From: Lophius americanus
Lineage: Eukaryota; Chordata; Actinopteri; Lophiiformes; Lophiidae
DNA: 64,000 nucleotides
Assembly: GCA_037951165.1 (NCBI GenBank)
Contig: JBBDHG010000161.1
Coordinates: 371,501 to 435,500 of the forward strand
Reading direction: 5' to 3'
Both the position numbers and the translations under genes were made by a program. Of this stretch, positions 1 to 14,825 are shown piece by piece. Within the stretch, counting starts at the first letter, position 1. Each line of letters begins with the position of its first letter. The notes beneath the pieces were generated by a model. The model was given only the letters and a program-made list of their open reading frames with translations, did no database searches and was not told the DNA's origin.

Positions 1-354
1 AAGATGAGTTTGTAGGGCAAAGTTTCTGCATCGGCCACATGTAACGGAAATCAGTGTGTAGTCTGTTTCTTTTCTCGGTTAAGATCTGTATGCATGCCAG
101 TATCCATCAGTAAGACCTGCAGTGTTCTTATTCATCGCTGACCAGAAAGGGAAATTTCAAAACATTTCCAGCAAAAGCCATGGTTTACAGATATAATTAA
201 ATTTTGGTTGAAGTGAAACTAATTTTAAAAGTTTTTACAATTGTGATTCTACTCTTAGGTTCGGTCTCTTTCCATTCCTGAATGTCGAATATAGACAGAT
301 TATAACCACCACCTAATAATGTATAATTTTATGTACGGCAAAAAGCTTTCAGAC
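1..354. other. Intergenic, nothing recognised
   Basis: No gene, repeat family or RNA gene was recognised in this left-edge stretch. The neighbouring transposon remnant may begin slightly inside it. Confidence 0.4.
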
Positions 355-655
355 ATCTGAAGGTGTGTTGTGGTATTACATCAAGACATGAGCAGCAGTC
401 CTGTAAGTTACGTGGGGGGCTGTCAATGGATCAAACTCATTCATTCAGCACGTCACACAGCTGCTCGTTTGGATTTATATCTGATGTTCTGAAGGTAAAG
501 TCAAAACCTTGACTTATTCAACATGCTACTTAAATCATTCTTGAACCATTTTTGCAGTGTGGCCTGGAGCATTATTCTGCAGGAAGAGGCCACTGCCATG
601 ATGGACACCATTTCCATGAAGGCTTGATCTGCCACACTTCTTATGTAAAGCTAAT
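355..655 (-). mobile_element. Tc1-like transposon fragment, family A (transposase 3' part)
   Basis: Read on the minus strand, this matches the C-terminal part of the transposase of a common fish Tc1-like family. From 655 back to 355 it runs from the block around the second catalytic Asp (equivalent of QQDNAP, here in the complement near 565-600) to the final block near the 3' end. It is interrupted by divergence and small indels and has no intact frame, so it is a dead relic. Related pieces of the same family occur at 24.9, 32.3 and 58.5 kb. The family assignment comes from remembered consensus sequence, not a search. Confidence 0.75.
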
Positions 656-689
656 AATATTTCCCCTAAACAAGAGAATGTGGTGTGTG

Positions 690-1330
690 ATGAGGTTTGA
701 GAACATCTGAGATCAGTCGAGCATACAAAAACTCTCCAACTCCTTCACATTCTGAGGTCGCTGCTTGATGACTCGCCAGCACAACCCACAGACGTTCTGT
801 GTGGTTTAGGCATTTCATAGTAAAACCTTTATTTTGTGATCGCTGAACCGTTCATGGGTTGCTTTTGAGGTGTGCTCCAAATCATTGTCCTGCTAGAAGA
901 TCAAACCCTGGTGCACTTTCAGTCTCCTGGCAGAGGCTGTTAGGTTCTCATCCGATATCTGCTGGTATTTGATTGATGAGTCAATAGTACCAAATGTTTT
1001 AACACTACATCATCGATCCATCACCATACTTACAGTGGATATGAGGTGATTTTCTATTGCCATGCCACATCATTATTAGAGGTTTGTTGATAAAAATCTC
1101 TACTCGGTCTCATCTGACCTCTGACCTTGTTTCAATGAAAGTCCCAGTGGTGTTTTGTAAACTAAAGGTGCTTTACTTTGTGTTTGGTGGCTTTTTTCTT
1201 GCTAACCGCCCAAAGAGCTTGTGTTGGTGTAGATGCCATGTAATGGTGGTTAGAGATACTCTGACCTGAAGATTCAACTGATCTCTGTGATTCCCAGGCA
1301 ATAGTTGTGGACCACACTTTTTTGAGAAAA
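690..1330 (-). mobile_element. Tc1/mariner transposon relic, family B
   Basis: The reverse complement around 843-896 translates to GLIF*QDNDLEHTSKAT, the block holding the second catalytic Asp in Tc1 transposases (usual form QDNDPKHTSK). It carries an in-frame stop. Flanking sequence on both sides reads like the rest of such a transposase, but frames are broken repeatedly. This is a second family, distinct from the adjacent family A fragment. Edges are approximate. Confidence 0.75.
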
Positions 1331-4300
1331 TGATTTGTGTCATGTGGAGAATGTAATGTAATGTAATTTATTTTCCGTTTATTTTGTTACATTTACAAAG
1401 GTTAGATTTTTGTCAATAATTTGAATAAAGGTCATGAGTAGAGACAACGAAAACAATTTTCGCATTTCATTTTACTAGTTTTTTATGTTTATGGAGGTCA
1501 CTGTACATGTCAAGTTCACATCCAAATGATTGGTAGAAACCAAAGTTTCCCTAAAGAATATTGCCTAAAGCATCATACTGTCTCCCCCAGCTTCCCTACT
1601 CTCCATATCGCATCCTGATGTCATTTGTTCACCAGGTAAGTCATGAACACACACATGGATGTCCACATTATGTAATATAAGACATGATTCATCAGATCAG
1701 GTTACCTTCTGCCATTGCTCGGTGGTTCAGATATGATGCCGCCCTGCCCGTTCCAGGAACCCTCTACCGTAGACCGTGGTCAGCATGTGCACTTCGTCTG
1801 GTGTGTGTGGATACACAATTCTCATACGCAACAAGCTGTGAGATACTGTGTGTTCTTAAAACTTTCGAATAGAACTGGCATTAACAACTTAACAACTGGT
1901 AATTTGTGCGACAGTTGCTCTTCTGACAACACAAGTATCTATTTGTAGTAGTTATTACTACATACAGGGAACGCCCAACAAAACCGGCATTTTGTAGATA
2001 GATGTTCTGAGTCAATCGTCTTGCCATTGCAATTTGGCACCTGTCCGAGTCATTCAGATATGCTCGCCCATTTTCGTGTTTCCAACACCTCACTTTCAAG
2101 GACAAAAAGTTTACTTGCCGCCTATCATAGCCCACCCACTGACATGGAATATTGTAATCAAATAATGAATGTAATCGACTTCTTCTAACTGTTCATAATG
2201 TTAATGCTGAAAACATCTTAGGATGCAGTTCCTCCGTTCTTCTGCAGAGGGGGCAAGGAATCTGGGAACAAAAGAATGGATGTGATGGAAAGATTTTAAG
2301 CAGTGAGCATACAAAAGAATAATAATAAAAAGAAGCCATGAAAAAATCCACAGCATGAGTACGAGGACAACTTTTCATTCAAAAAGGAGAGATCCTGCAG
2401 GATGTAACGAGAGCACATGTGCTCTTTCTCACACACACACACACACAAGCACACACACACAGTCTATTTCACAGCTGGGTGACCAAGGAGCATTCAGCAC
2501 TGGGAAGGTCAAATGACCAGGTCAAAGTTCAAGCCACAGAGCGAACACAGGAGGGAAGGGATAGCATGAGGGCATGGTGCATATCATGTACACACATACT
2601 CACCCTCACAAACATCCATCTATTAAAGTCATCATTCTGCGCTACTGCAGATGTTGACCCTTTGCTCCAGATGGGCAAAGGAAGTACATCTTGTCTGATT
2701 CCCTTAAGGTGGACCGATGCACACATACAGGACAAGAGAGGTCAATATTAAAGAAACGACTGAGATGAGTGCTCAATAATTTCTCACACATTCACATTCA
2801 CATTCACACATTCTACCATAAATATAGAAAATGTACACATTCATTGAGCTTCAATATTAGCTGGGTCTTTTGATTTGTTTTATACCCATTTTATTTTGCG
2901 TGGTTTCCATGGAATGATTTGGCTTTGAGGTGACTTTGAAGGATTGTTGTTTTGTCCAGCGCATTTCTAACAATCTTATACAGTTTTATATCACCAATGA
3001 TTGCACAAAGTTAAGCATGATAAATCTTTTAATGGGCCTTTTTCAATGTTTTTTTTTTGTAAAATTATGATTGAAAGTAACTCTGGGGATGGCTCATCGT
3101 CTCTGTAGCTTAAACACCCACAACAATGTACACATAGCTCAACAAGGGAATGGAGAAGATGTCAACTACTGATGAATTTGTTGAACAACCTTTAGCAGGG
3201 GTCTGGGGGGTCATGGTATCTCAAGATGACAAAGAAATATAAAAAGATCGGCTCGGCTAATTTGTTTGTCTTTTTGCAGGTATTACTGGAAAACTCCCAG
3301 AAAACCCATAACATTTGGAGTGCATCTCGATAAATACGTTTATTTTTAATCGACAGTTTAGTGATTTGCTTTTTCATATTTTTGCCTATCACATATAAAC
3401 GTCCTGACATATGTAGTTTAAACTCATTAGAAGGGAAAAATACATACAATTTTACATTTGATCTAGAAAAAGTGATAAAATAATTATTTTATATTTTTCA
3501 CCGTGCTTTGTAGGGATCTTTCACTCTCGTTGTCAACTACAGTTATACTACCATGGAATTGATGTGTTCTGGATAAAAAAATATATATCAAACAGGTTTC
3601 AGAGAATAGAAGTATAGAGGAATCTGCTCTGAAGAATAGGAAATGCTGATTCTTCTGGAGCAGCTGTTTTCCCTTCTCCATAACTTATGGGCGGATTAGA
3701 GAGTTCTAGGTGTATGTTTTCATGGAGAAGCAATCTCAAAACAGGTGTTTCATATGAATAGGAATGTAATTTTTAGGGAGAAAGGACTCTTTGGAAGGAA
3801 TGCTCAACCTTGGCGTAGGTTTGCCGTTTTAAAATGCTCTTATAGCCATACGGGTTCAAACTGCTCCGTATAGGAGTGAGAGTTTATTTAGGGACAAATT
3901 GCATTCAATTCCTCACTTCCTGTGTTATCACCAAAAGGCATGGAATCACGTCTTTCTCCAATTAAACAGAACCAGCATGTTTCAGTGGTTTTTATGGCAT
4001 CAAACTGTGAAAACTGCCCTCTTTTCCCGTAAGCAATAGCCACACTCATCTTTCCTCCGTTAAACAACAATTTCCATCTTGGTTAGTTTGTTACCTCAAA
4101 TTACCTGAAAGAAACGCAGACACTTGATCTTATCAGTAGATTTAGATATGCAAAGTCACTTACATGGTCGGCGATGCATGTTAGTGACCTCTGAGTTCAA
4201 TTAGCCCCGGCATGCAGCCTAATTTCACAGCATGACCCCTGCTGCTGCACAGACAAGCTCACACAGAGAGAGCAGTGCGACTCCCTTTAACATATAGCTG

Positions 4301-6391
4301 TTTTCCCTAGTGATCAATGTGTGCTTTGAACGAAGCCCAGTGAGAGCGGGTGAGAGAGGGTGAGAGAGACAGGGTTTCTGTGAGCGAGCGCAGGCCCCTG
4401 TGAGTGGATGATGGAGAGAACGGGAGGGAAGAGGAGGACAGTTGCAGCAGTGGTAAGAGGTGAGAAAGGTGGCCTTGCATCCAGAGATTGATGGATGTTC
4501 CCATACAGAGAGAGATAGTATCATTGGAGGCTAGATGACCCCTGACCTAAACCATTAGGCCTTATGTGATGACAACAATGACAAAAGAGAGAAAGAGAAG
4601 ACCATCCATTAGATTTTTTTTTTCCACCTCAGCTACAAATGTGTATATTTGGTTTGTGTACATTACTTTTAGTGAATATTACACCAGTCTTTAATGTAGT
4701 TGGTAGTTTAATTCAGTAAAAAAAAAATTCTTGTTGCAATAGGATACTTAAAATCTAATAGATAACATAATGATTCAGTGGAAATCGCAAAAACTACTAC
4801 TATTTCTGAACCCTGTGGAAGAGGTTCAGAATGAATTATAGACATAAGGCTCAGACAGATAGAGGTTTATGACAGGCCTACAGAGGCAATCTGTTTTGTT
4901 CTTTATTGTATTAATAGTTATGTTTACCTATACTTGTATGACATTGTTGTAGTATATTTTTGTGGATCCCGGGCTGCTTAAAAGATGTCGGCGATGCAAA
5001 CGAACAAATCCCTGTTTCAATGCTTTTTGATAGAAATTTTGCGCTGGTGTATAAAAAAATAAAATCTTTCTTTAAACAATCTGACTCAAAATTATGCAAA
5101 AGTAAGCAATACAACAAGCCACTGCCACCGAATGGATCCAACAAAGAAAAAATATCAGGTAATATAAGTTGATGGGGAGCGGAGGTGCGGGAGATACGGG
5201 GAAGCCCTCTGCCCTCTCCGTCTCCAGCCAGTCTACGCCAACATCTGGAGCTCACATCAGTCCTCCTCAGAGACTGGCACTTCTGGGGAGAGAGATGAGT
5301 GGAGGAAAAAGGAAAATTCAAGAGAAGTATAGAAAATCTACTAGGATAAAGGATGGTTAAACAAAATAATCAGATTTTCAATATTATTTATAGGGGCTCC
5401 TAACAGGATTGAGCTGCGAGGCTCAGCCGGGCAGTAATTGTGTTTGCATTCATGCATCTGTGTTTGTGGGTGAGGGTGCATGTGTTATGCTGATGATTTT
5501 CCAGTGATCACTTCAGAGCAGAGAGAGCGTGCACCCAGGTTAGCTTCGTGGCGAAACAATGTGGCAGGAAACAGAGAAACCTGTGATCTCTGCAAAAACA
5601 CTAATGGAAAACCACCCTCAGAGAGACAATGTGGGTGCTTGTGCATGAAAAAGCGCAAGTGTGAGTTGATGCATGTTCAACTTGAATACCTGAACACTGA
5701 CAAACTTATAATTATTCCAAAGACTATGTAAAGTATTCTTCAAGGGGAATGAATGCAATGTGCATCTTCTTTTGTAGCAATTACCTCATGAACCACAAAC
5801 TTTCCAGATAACAAGTGATACAACCGTTTGAACGGTGGAAACACTAATCAAGACAAACCATTAGCATCTCAAAACTTTTCTCACAGCTTTTTAAGCCCAA
5901 TTACAAGTCTCTGTGTTTAAAAGTTGAGCTATATTTGGTAATGAGTTGAGAATTAAAAGATGATCAAAACTGATGCAGCCTTGTTCTCTTCATTCATTCA
6001 TCACTCAATTATTCATAGTCTGGTTGTGGCAAAAAATGAGCAGTGCCAATAAATGAAAAACTATATTCATTCAGTCTTCCTCATAGGTTAAAAGACATTC
6101 TTAGAATAACTTAAATTCTTCACCCTGTTATTCTGTGTTATCCCACTATACATTACGCTAATGCAGATTTACTTGTTGAGCCAGGTTCTACATGTGACAT
6201 GACAGCGATCAGTGACGATTTGGGTATGTTTGAGATGGATGATGGCCGATTTAAAGTTTTGTGGTCATATCCTGACTTTGTGTCGATGACGTCTTGACTG
6301 GTTAGATGTAGTCCAGTACTGGTAACTATTCCAGTTATGACGATTTTAAAGAGCCCGACAGTTGCAAAATCACACGTTCAACCAAATTTAC
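1331..6391. other. Intergenic, no gene recognised
   Basis: About 5 kb without a supportable gene. Open frames here are short and match nothing I know. A CA microsatellite sits at 2429-2461. The rest is AT-rich unique-looking sequence. Confidence 0.45.
2429..2461. repeat. (CA)n microsatellite
   Basis: A CA dinucleotide tract with one AAG interruption, seen directly. Confidence 0.9.
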
Positions 6392-6418
6392 AATCATAAC
6401 TCTGCAAAAGAAGTGTTA

Positions 6419-6507
<89 letters not shown>
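6392..6507. repeat. (GT)n microsatellite with a repeat-family left flank
   Basis: A pure GT tract of about 85 nt (6423-6507) follows a 31-nt flank (6392-6422). That flank is identical to positions 12210-12240, one arm of the inverted repeat at 12.2 kb. Sharing of both flank and microsatellite indicates that the two loci carry the same mobile or duplicated unit. Degenerate GTGGG repeats follow to about 6550. Confidence 0.85.
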
Positions 6508-6508
<1 letters not shown>

Positions 6509-6550
6509 TGTGGGTGTGGGTGTGGGTGGGTGTGTGCATGGGTGGGGGGT

Positions 6551-7654
6551 CACAAGGATGTTCTTGACTGTGTCATCTCCAGCAGCTGTTTCCCTCAAAC
6601 CCTAGCTCACCCCTTCCTCCCCCCCCCCCAACCCTATCGCCTCACAATGAAACCAATACAAAGGAACAGGAAGTGCCTCCCGTTAACTGGGGCCCAATCA
6701 AAGCCATCATTATTCCCGTGTCAGAATTTTTGCAGGAAATAGCTTCTCAGAAAATATGCCAGCTGTGCAGGGAGTGTGGTATTATTGTCTTACAGGTCTT
6801 GTCTGTTTGTGCTTTCCTTTTTTTTTCGCTTATCAGTCGTGCTAACAAAAGGACGCATAGAGCCTCCTCGACCACATCTCTGCTGTGCGTTCACAAGGCA
6901 AGCCAGGCACTGCGCTATCAGGGGTGAGTGGTTATTGTACGTGCTGTGAAAAGGGCTCCCCTGCTGTGCATGCACCAGCTTCCTTGGTTCCCAACCTGAA
7001 CTGAGCAATTGTCTTTTTAAACCGAGCAAGCAGACCTGCACCCGGAGAGCACAAAGATGCAAAGCTGCATACAAGACTGCACACTCTGCAAACACACAGA
7101 CTTAAACAAACACACACTGACAGCTATGCCTACTGGAGTCACATCTGTAAGGACGAAGCTCAGATTACAGCATATACGCTGTGTTCAGGTGAATGTAACA
7201 TTTGCCAGATGCTGCGGTAAAGTCACCAGGAGTTTAGCCTAATATTGGAATGTTGTTGTTGGTCGGGGAGGGTGGAATCATCTGCCTCCCTGACAAGCGG
7301 GGCGGGGGGGCACAACTGGCGTGAACAGAAAAAGGCATTTATGAGCATTATTTAAATTAACATGACTGACAGAACTGATTCTTTTTCTCGTCTGCGATAC
7401 TCAAACAACAGAGTGGACCTTGAATCTTCTTCACACATGTCCACCGTGAAGCTGAAAAGAAAAGGTTGCTTCTGGCTTGATCTGAACTTTGCCCTCTGTA
7501 ATCTTTCTGTTTCTCTGAGGCCTTGCAGACGTCTGGGGGACAATAATTAACTCAGCCACTCAGCACGTTGACACAGGTGAGCTCTGCTCAGGCTGTTAAA
7601 CAGTCATTATAGGGATGCTGTGACATGAATGATCACACGTTTGATTGACCACTT
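6551..7654. other. Intergenic, no gene recognised
   Basis: Several overlapping short open frames run on both strands, but none resembles a known protein. A short poly-C run lies near 6620-6630. Confidence 0.4.
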
Positions 7655-8049
7655 GTCTATCACATCAAGCTGAGGCCCATTCTGTTTCAAAATGACAGTA
7701 TTAACACTTAACAGATAAAGCTAGTGTCCCATCTGACAGATACCTTGAATTAGAAAACACTAAGACATACGCACAGTGTAGTGATGTTATCTGTTTAAAA
7801 CCACCTCATGCTGCTCATAAAGTGGTTTTGTCAAGCTTATCTCTTATTTGGACCAGAGGAGCTGCTCTGCGTCCTTCACTGTGAAGCTTATCAGCCGTGT
7901 TTGAAGTGCTCGTCTTTATCTGAGCTCACAGTGTTGAGGTCATCGGCCTGACCCGCTGGTCTTATCTCTGGCTTCTCCATTTCTCTGGTATCCTGCCATG
8001 CAGATTATCATTTTATTTGCTCTGGTTTTCTGATATCAAACTGAGATAA
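7655..8049. promoter_or_regulatory. Candidate enhancer: cluster of nine GATA motifs
   Basis: Nine exact WGATAR motifs (either strand) start at 7657, 7713, 7787, 7837, 7888, 7916, 7962, 8005 and 8044. By base-composition reasoning fewer than one would be expected in about 395 bp. The region lies about 12 kb upstream of id3 and contains no recognised gene or repeat. Function is inference. It could equally be a diverged repeat rich in TTATC. Confidence 0.4.
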
Positions 8050-9164
8050 AAAAAGAAACAAAAAAAAACTTTAATTAAGAATAGAGAGAAAAAAATGAAG
8101 AGGAAGGGCAATGGCAAATGCTTTTAACTACAAGGTATTATCATAGCTGTCTAAGGAGGGTGTCATAAAAGCAACAAAATATGTTAATGTTGAAATAAGT
8201 GAATAAACATAAATGATGGTCCAAGAGAGATAAAAAATATTCAAAGTTATCACAACAACAATTATTTTACCACCAAAAACACTTTCAAAAGGTTTTAACT
8301 GTCTAAAGCTGTGATTTGCTGCATGACGCTTCAATTAAACCAGGTTCATTTGCTGTTTGTTTTTTTCATTTCTAGCCCTGTCTTGGTTAAAAAAAAAAAA
8401 AAAAGAAAAGCTATCTGCATTCTATAATGAAGTGATAATGCTAGAGTGAATCGGCCTTAGACCTCTCGACTACCGCAAACCCTAGAATATTTCACATCAT
8501 GGAAAGTTATGTTTAATCTATTCAAAAGCCATGTGTGGTCCTGTTAAAACCTTTTACAGACCTCATTGTACAAGGTTTTCATCTGAGGAAATAATCAAAT
8601 TTTTGCTGCAAGGTGGAATGAACACAAAAAATAGGAAACAGTAAAAATACAATTTGAAAATCAATAGCATAGAAAATAAATAAAGTAATTTGTGTACAGT
8701 TAAGAATATAACAAATACATGAGTGATAGATAACATGAAAATTGCAACAGAAATGAAAATTCCAAGCTATGTGTGAACCAAGAAGGAGTTTAATGTGTGT
8801 CAGCAGCACTGTTAATGTAGACTAGATAAATGAAAACGTATATGCTTCAACTTTGGAGACCATTTTGAAGACAATTCAGTTGATTTGTTTTTGTTTCTTT
8901 TTTGGGGGTATTTAACGTCAGATCGGTGTCATGCATTTTCAGTGCAGATCGTGGCCGAAAGTCGCTTTTTTTAATTTTAAGAGAGAGAATCAAAATCTTG
9001 TCAATTCAAGCAGCGGCTCTTCAATCACACAGATACACATCCTCACCTGGTGATTTAAAACAAATTTAGCTTTCCATATAGAATGAAACAATTATTGTAC
9101 AATCTGCTGTTATTTCTCTGCTGGTTTTTCTCAGCTGAGATGGTCTGATTGCAAAAAGCATCTC
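8050..9164. other. Intergenic, no gene recognised
   Basis: AT-rich, with short poly-A runs (for example near 8389-8404). No gene or repeat family recognised. Confidence 0.4.
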
Positions 9165-9600
9165 TTGAATTGTTCCTTTAAGGTGTTTGTCAACATTAAT
9201 GGCCTGCTCCACTGTTTGGTTAAGCACATTTGCAGTCACTATTTCACACTGAAAAATGTGTGTCACTTTTATAATATCACTAGTGGCATCATGTATATGC
9301 TAAATACTAAAGGGCCAAGGATGGAGCCCTTGGGGACACTACAGGTCAAAGGTTCCACCGATGAGGATGCATTAACAAGGGCTACTGAGAAATTCCTATT
9401 TTATAAGTAGGATTCTCTTTTGCATATTGAAACACGTGAGTGACATGATATAACCAAGAAAGTCCAATAAGGGTTGTTTTCAAAAAAACATGCTTCACCA
9501 AACAATTTGTTATTTTATGCTAAATATAAAGTATCTAAGGTGATAAATTAATCAATTCCCCAAAGAAATAATTTTACCATGGCTTTTTTCTTGATTAAAA
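9165..9600 (-). mobile_element. L2/CR1-like LINE reverse-transcriptase fragment (copy 1)
   Basis: The reverse complement of about 9310-9350 reads TCSVPKGSILGP, a slightly decayed version of the reverse-transcriptase block GVPQGSILGP of L2/CR1-type non-LTR retrotransposons. The fragment aligns by eye along its length with copies at 42190-42735 (same orientation) and 43300-43900 (opposite orientation), and in part with 13560-13935. It has no intact frame. Confidence 0.75.
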
Positions 9601-11938
<2,338 letters not shown>

Positions 11939-12185
11939 TAGACATATACATGCCTATACATATGTATATTCAGAAAATATAAAGATATAAAAATGCATGG
12001 GACATAATAAAGATATCACAGGAAATGAAGAGATAAACATAAATAGTAGGTAAGTAACCCAGGCGGACAGTAAAATACAGAAAAATACAGCAGAGTACAG
12101 TTTATATAGTAGAATAGAGTATTGTACTGTAATAGATCATATTATGCTCTCTATGATCATTTTTGAATGAAAAACATTGTTTTTA

Positions 12186-12236
12186 AGCCTGTCAAATTAA
12201 TTGTGTCTGAATCATAACTCTGCAAAAGAAGTGTTA

Positions 12237-12290
<54 letters not shown>

Positions 12291-12369
12291 ACACACACAC
12301 ACACACACACACACATACTAACACTTCTTTTGCAGAGTTATGATTCAGACACAATTAATTTGACAGGCT
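12186..12369. repeat. Perfect inverted repeat (foldback) with GT/CA core
   Basis: The left arm 12186-12240 and right arm 12315-12369 are exact reverse complements over 55 nt. Between them (GT)n (12241-12289) turns into (CA)n (12290-12314) at a GTGCAC centre. The whole unit could fold into one long hairpin. Thirty-one nt of the arm plus the GT tract recur at 6392. A foldback-type or MITE-like element, or a palindrome formed by templated repair, would both explain it. Confidence 0.9.
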
Positions 12370-13559
12370 CAATCAGGGAATTCTTTGTAAATGTCGGGAG
12401 ATTCTTGGGGATTTACCCATGCTCTGCCTACTTTTAAATGTAAAAAGTGTAAACACACACAGGTATGAAGCAACCAGAAAGAATGAGAGACAGTCCAGCT
12501 GCAAGTCCAGGGTGTTTTGTCTTATTGGTTAGACTGTGCATTGGTCTCTGAAAGAGCTTTTAATCAGGTCACATAGAGTCCAGACCTCTCTGCTCCCACT
12601 ATGCCCCCTCCGTCTGAAGGGCCACGCAAGGGCTGACCAAGAGGGGCACCACTGACCCAGATTAGGGAATGGTAAATTTGAATGTGTGTGTGGTGGGGGG
12701 CAGTTGGAGTCAGCTGTGTATCATGTCTCAATCCCCACAGTATTAATTCATTATCAGTGCAAGGAAGAGACAAGAGATGAGGAGGGGTGGCCAGTGTGTG
12801 GGTGCTCATGCATGTGTGCTTGTATACATGTCCATTTGTACACTGACATGTGCTGGAACAAGGGTGTGGGAGTAGGGGGCGGGAAACACAAGAAAGAAAA
12901 AGTGTTGGAAGAACACAATGCCAGAGACAGAAGGAGAAAGTCACTGCTGTGGCCCGTCTTAGATTTCAGGGACACACTTGACCTAGAAACACATGACACA
13001 CACATGCACACACACAGGTGCAGAGATACCCACTGGGGACCCAATAGCCTTTGTCTATGCGTCTCCGTGAAGCCTGACCAGCTGAACCCCTGCAGCAGCG
13101 GCTCTAACGTCAACTTTCTCTCTCTGAAACCCTCTCTTTCTTTTCTCCTCGCCGTCACTCGCCCTCGAGTGCTACAGTCATTTTCCACGCTGATGTTCTC
13201 TGGCCCATCTCAGCTTGTTCTCTTCAGCCGGCTTTGTTTCCTGATCAGCCATACAAATTTCCTGTTAGTATCTCTGCATCTCCCTGCCCCAGTCCATCAG
13301 GCCTCCACACATAAATGTGTGCATGAACTTGCTTTGTGAGGGTTCTGCAAACCAAATGAAGAGCTGAGTTTGTCATTTGGTACACACACAGGCTAGCCAT
13401 CAAATAGGTTATTATATTTATCCAACCTATTTCACTGCAACTCGGCGCACTATCATAACTGAGCACATATATTGAGTTTATTTATTTCCAATTCAATTGT
13501 TATTCTAATGAACAGATAATGCTGTAGCCTGCACTATCATATTCTGCTCCCCCATAATT
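12370..13559. other. Intergenic, no gene recognised
   Basis: Relatively GC-rich, with long open frames on both strands (217 codons on +, 144 and 126 on -). Their peptides are Cys/His-rich from CA/GT-biased sequence and resemble no known protein, so no gene is called. Confidence 0.4.
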
Positions 13560-13935
13560 TTGCTATTAATGCCTTCACCAACAACAATAACACTAAGGCA
13601 AATGTATTTCTTTGCATATTTTAATTTCTTTATGGCATTTATTAATTAAATACCTAGACACTCTTAATTCTCTATAAAATGACAAAAACAAATCATTGGG
13701 TCATGCATATTTTACAACACAAAAGAAAAAAAAATTTGACTTGTAAAATTAATTAATGGTGAAATTTTGTGTTTCATGGAAAATAGTCCATTTCAATTAG
13801 ATTAGCTTGACAGTTTTGGCAAAGCATGTTTTAAGAAAAACTATTTGACACTTATTAGACTTATTTGGTTGTATCAAGTTATATGATTATGTTTAGTAAG
13901 TCCTCACACCCTTTATTATTGAAAATGGACTCTCA
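13560..13935 (+). mobile_element. L2/CR1-like LINE fragment (copy 2, partial)
   Basis: This segment aligns by eye with 43360-43680. Shared landmarks include TAAAATGACA, a TTTCATG stretch, AAAGCATGTTTT, and TTGTATCAAGTTA before TAAGTCCTC. It ends before the conserved reverse-transcriptase motif seen in the other copies, so it is a partial, decayed copy in + orientation. Confidence 0.65.
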
Positions 13936-14724
13936 ATAATGGCCCCTTTTACCTGTAGTGTAGTATACTTGAATCATTGGGTAGCATGAATGAATTAGTA
14001 TCCCACTCTCACATACTCTATGCATCTTTATGCGCAGGCCTCACTCTGTGTGAGTTCTCACAGTCTGTGAACCAAGACCGCCACTACAAAAATCTAAGTT
14101 AAGTGTCCCACTCGCAAATCAACATCAAGATGAGCAATTACACCAGAGTATTTGTAATTATTATGGTCATCATCTGGTAGTAATCTACTAATTGGTGCAT
14201 CTGACATAGGAAGCAGTTACATACAGCCGTTTCTCGTTATGATAGAAATCATTCTGATTGAAAATGAAAGTTTTGAGACAGATGTGTGGTGCGGAAAAGT
14301 GATGCTCTCTGCTGATGTGATGTTCTGGCAATCTTCACCTGCTTCTGCGTTTAAAGAGAGGGATCATTGAGACAGGCATCAACACTGCTGTGCTCAAAAT
14401 CCAAAAGAACTTCATGGGAAGAGCAAAATCAACCATATCAGCTGACAGGACCTTTGGAAGACCGAAAATATGTAACTTTATACAACATAAAGTGAGTTTA
14501 CGAAGCTCAGTCATTACCAGAAGCGCTAATTTTAGCTTCATCATCCGAAATAACGTTTTTGTCAAAAGCAGAAGACTAACCCAAAACCCAGATTCCCGCC
14601 AGGGTTAGCAAATGTTGGTCCTCCCATTACTTCGCCCAAACGAAGTTGGTGGGTCCGATCCATTTGTGATGAAGGGTTTAGCCTCAAAAAAGGAAATCTT
14701 CAAAGATTTGATTCAGGCTCTTGC
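13936..14724. other. Intergenic, no gene recognised
   Basis: No supportable gene. Overlapping sense and antisense open frames near 14335-14608 match nothing known. Confidence 0.35.
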
Positions 14725-14825
14725 TCTCAGGCCATACGACACGTAGACTGCAGGTGGCTGATCCACCAACCTTCAGGTTGGGGAACAACAACTCGACCTC
14801 CTGAGCTGCGTCCACCGGTACAGTT
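14725..14825 (-). mobile_element. tRNA-derived SINE-like fragment
   Basis: On the minus strand this reads like the tRNA-related head of a common fish SINE. A box-A-like CAGCTCAGGAGGTCGAG is followed about 30 nt later by AAGGTTGGTGGATCAGCC, which resembles box B (GGTTCRANNCC) but is degenerate. It then runs into the usual SINE body start. It is too decayed to be a functional tRNA gene. The call rests on recalled consensus sequence. Confidence 0.5.

Noticed and set aside
6423..6600. Cys-Val repeat open frames over the GT tract
   Set aside because: They are simple translations of a dinucleotide repeat. The same holds at 11795, 12241 and 35011.
12686..13339. 217-codon open frame on the + strand
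   Set aside because: The peptide is driven by CA/GT-biased sequence, matches no known family and has equally long antisense open frames. There is no promoter or splice evidence.
14725..14825. Functional tRNA gene on the minus strand
   Set aside because: Box B is degenerate and no cloverleaf can be drawn. A SINE head is the better reading.
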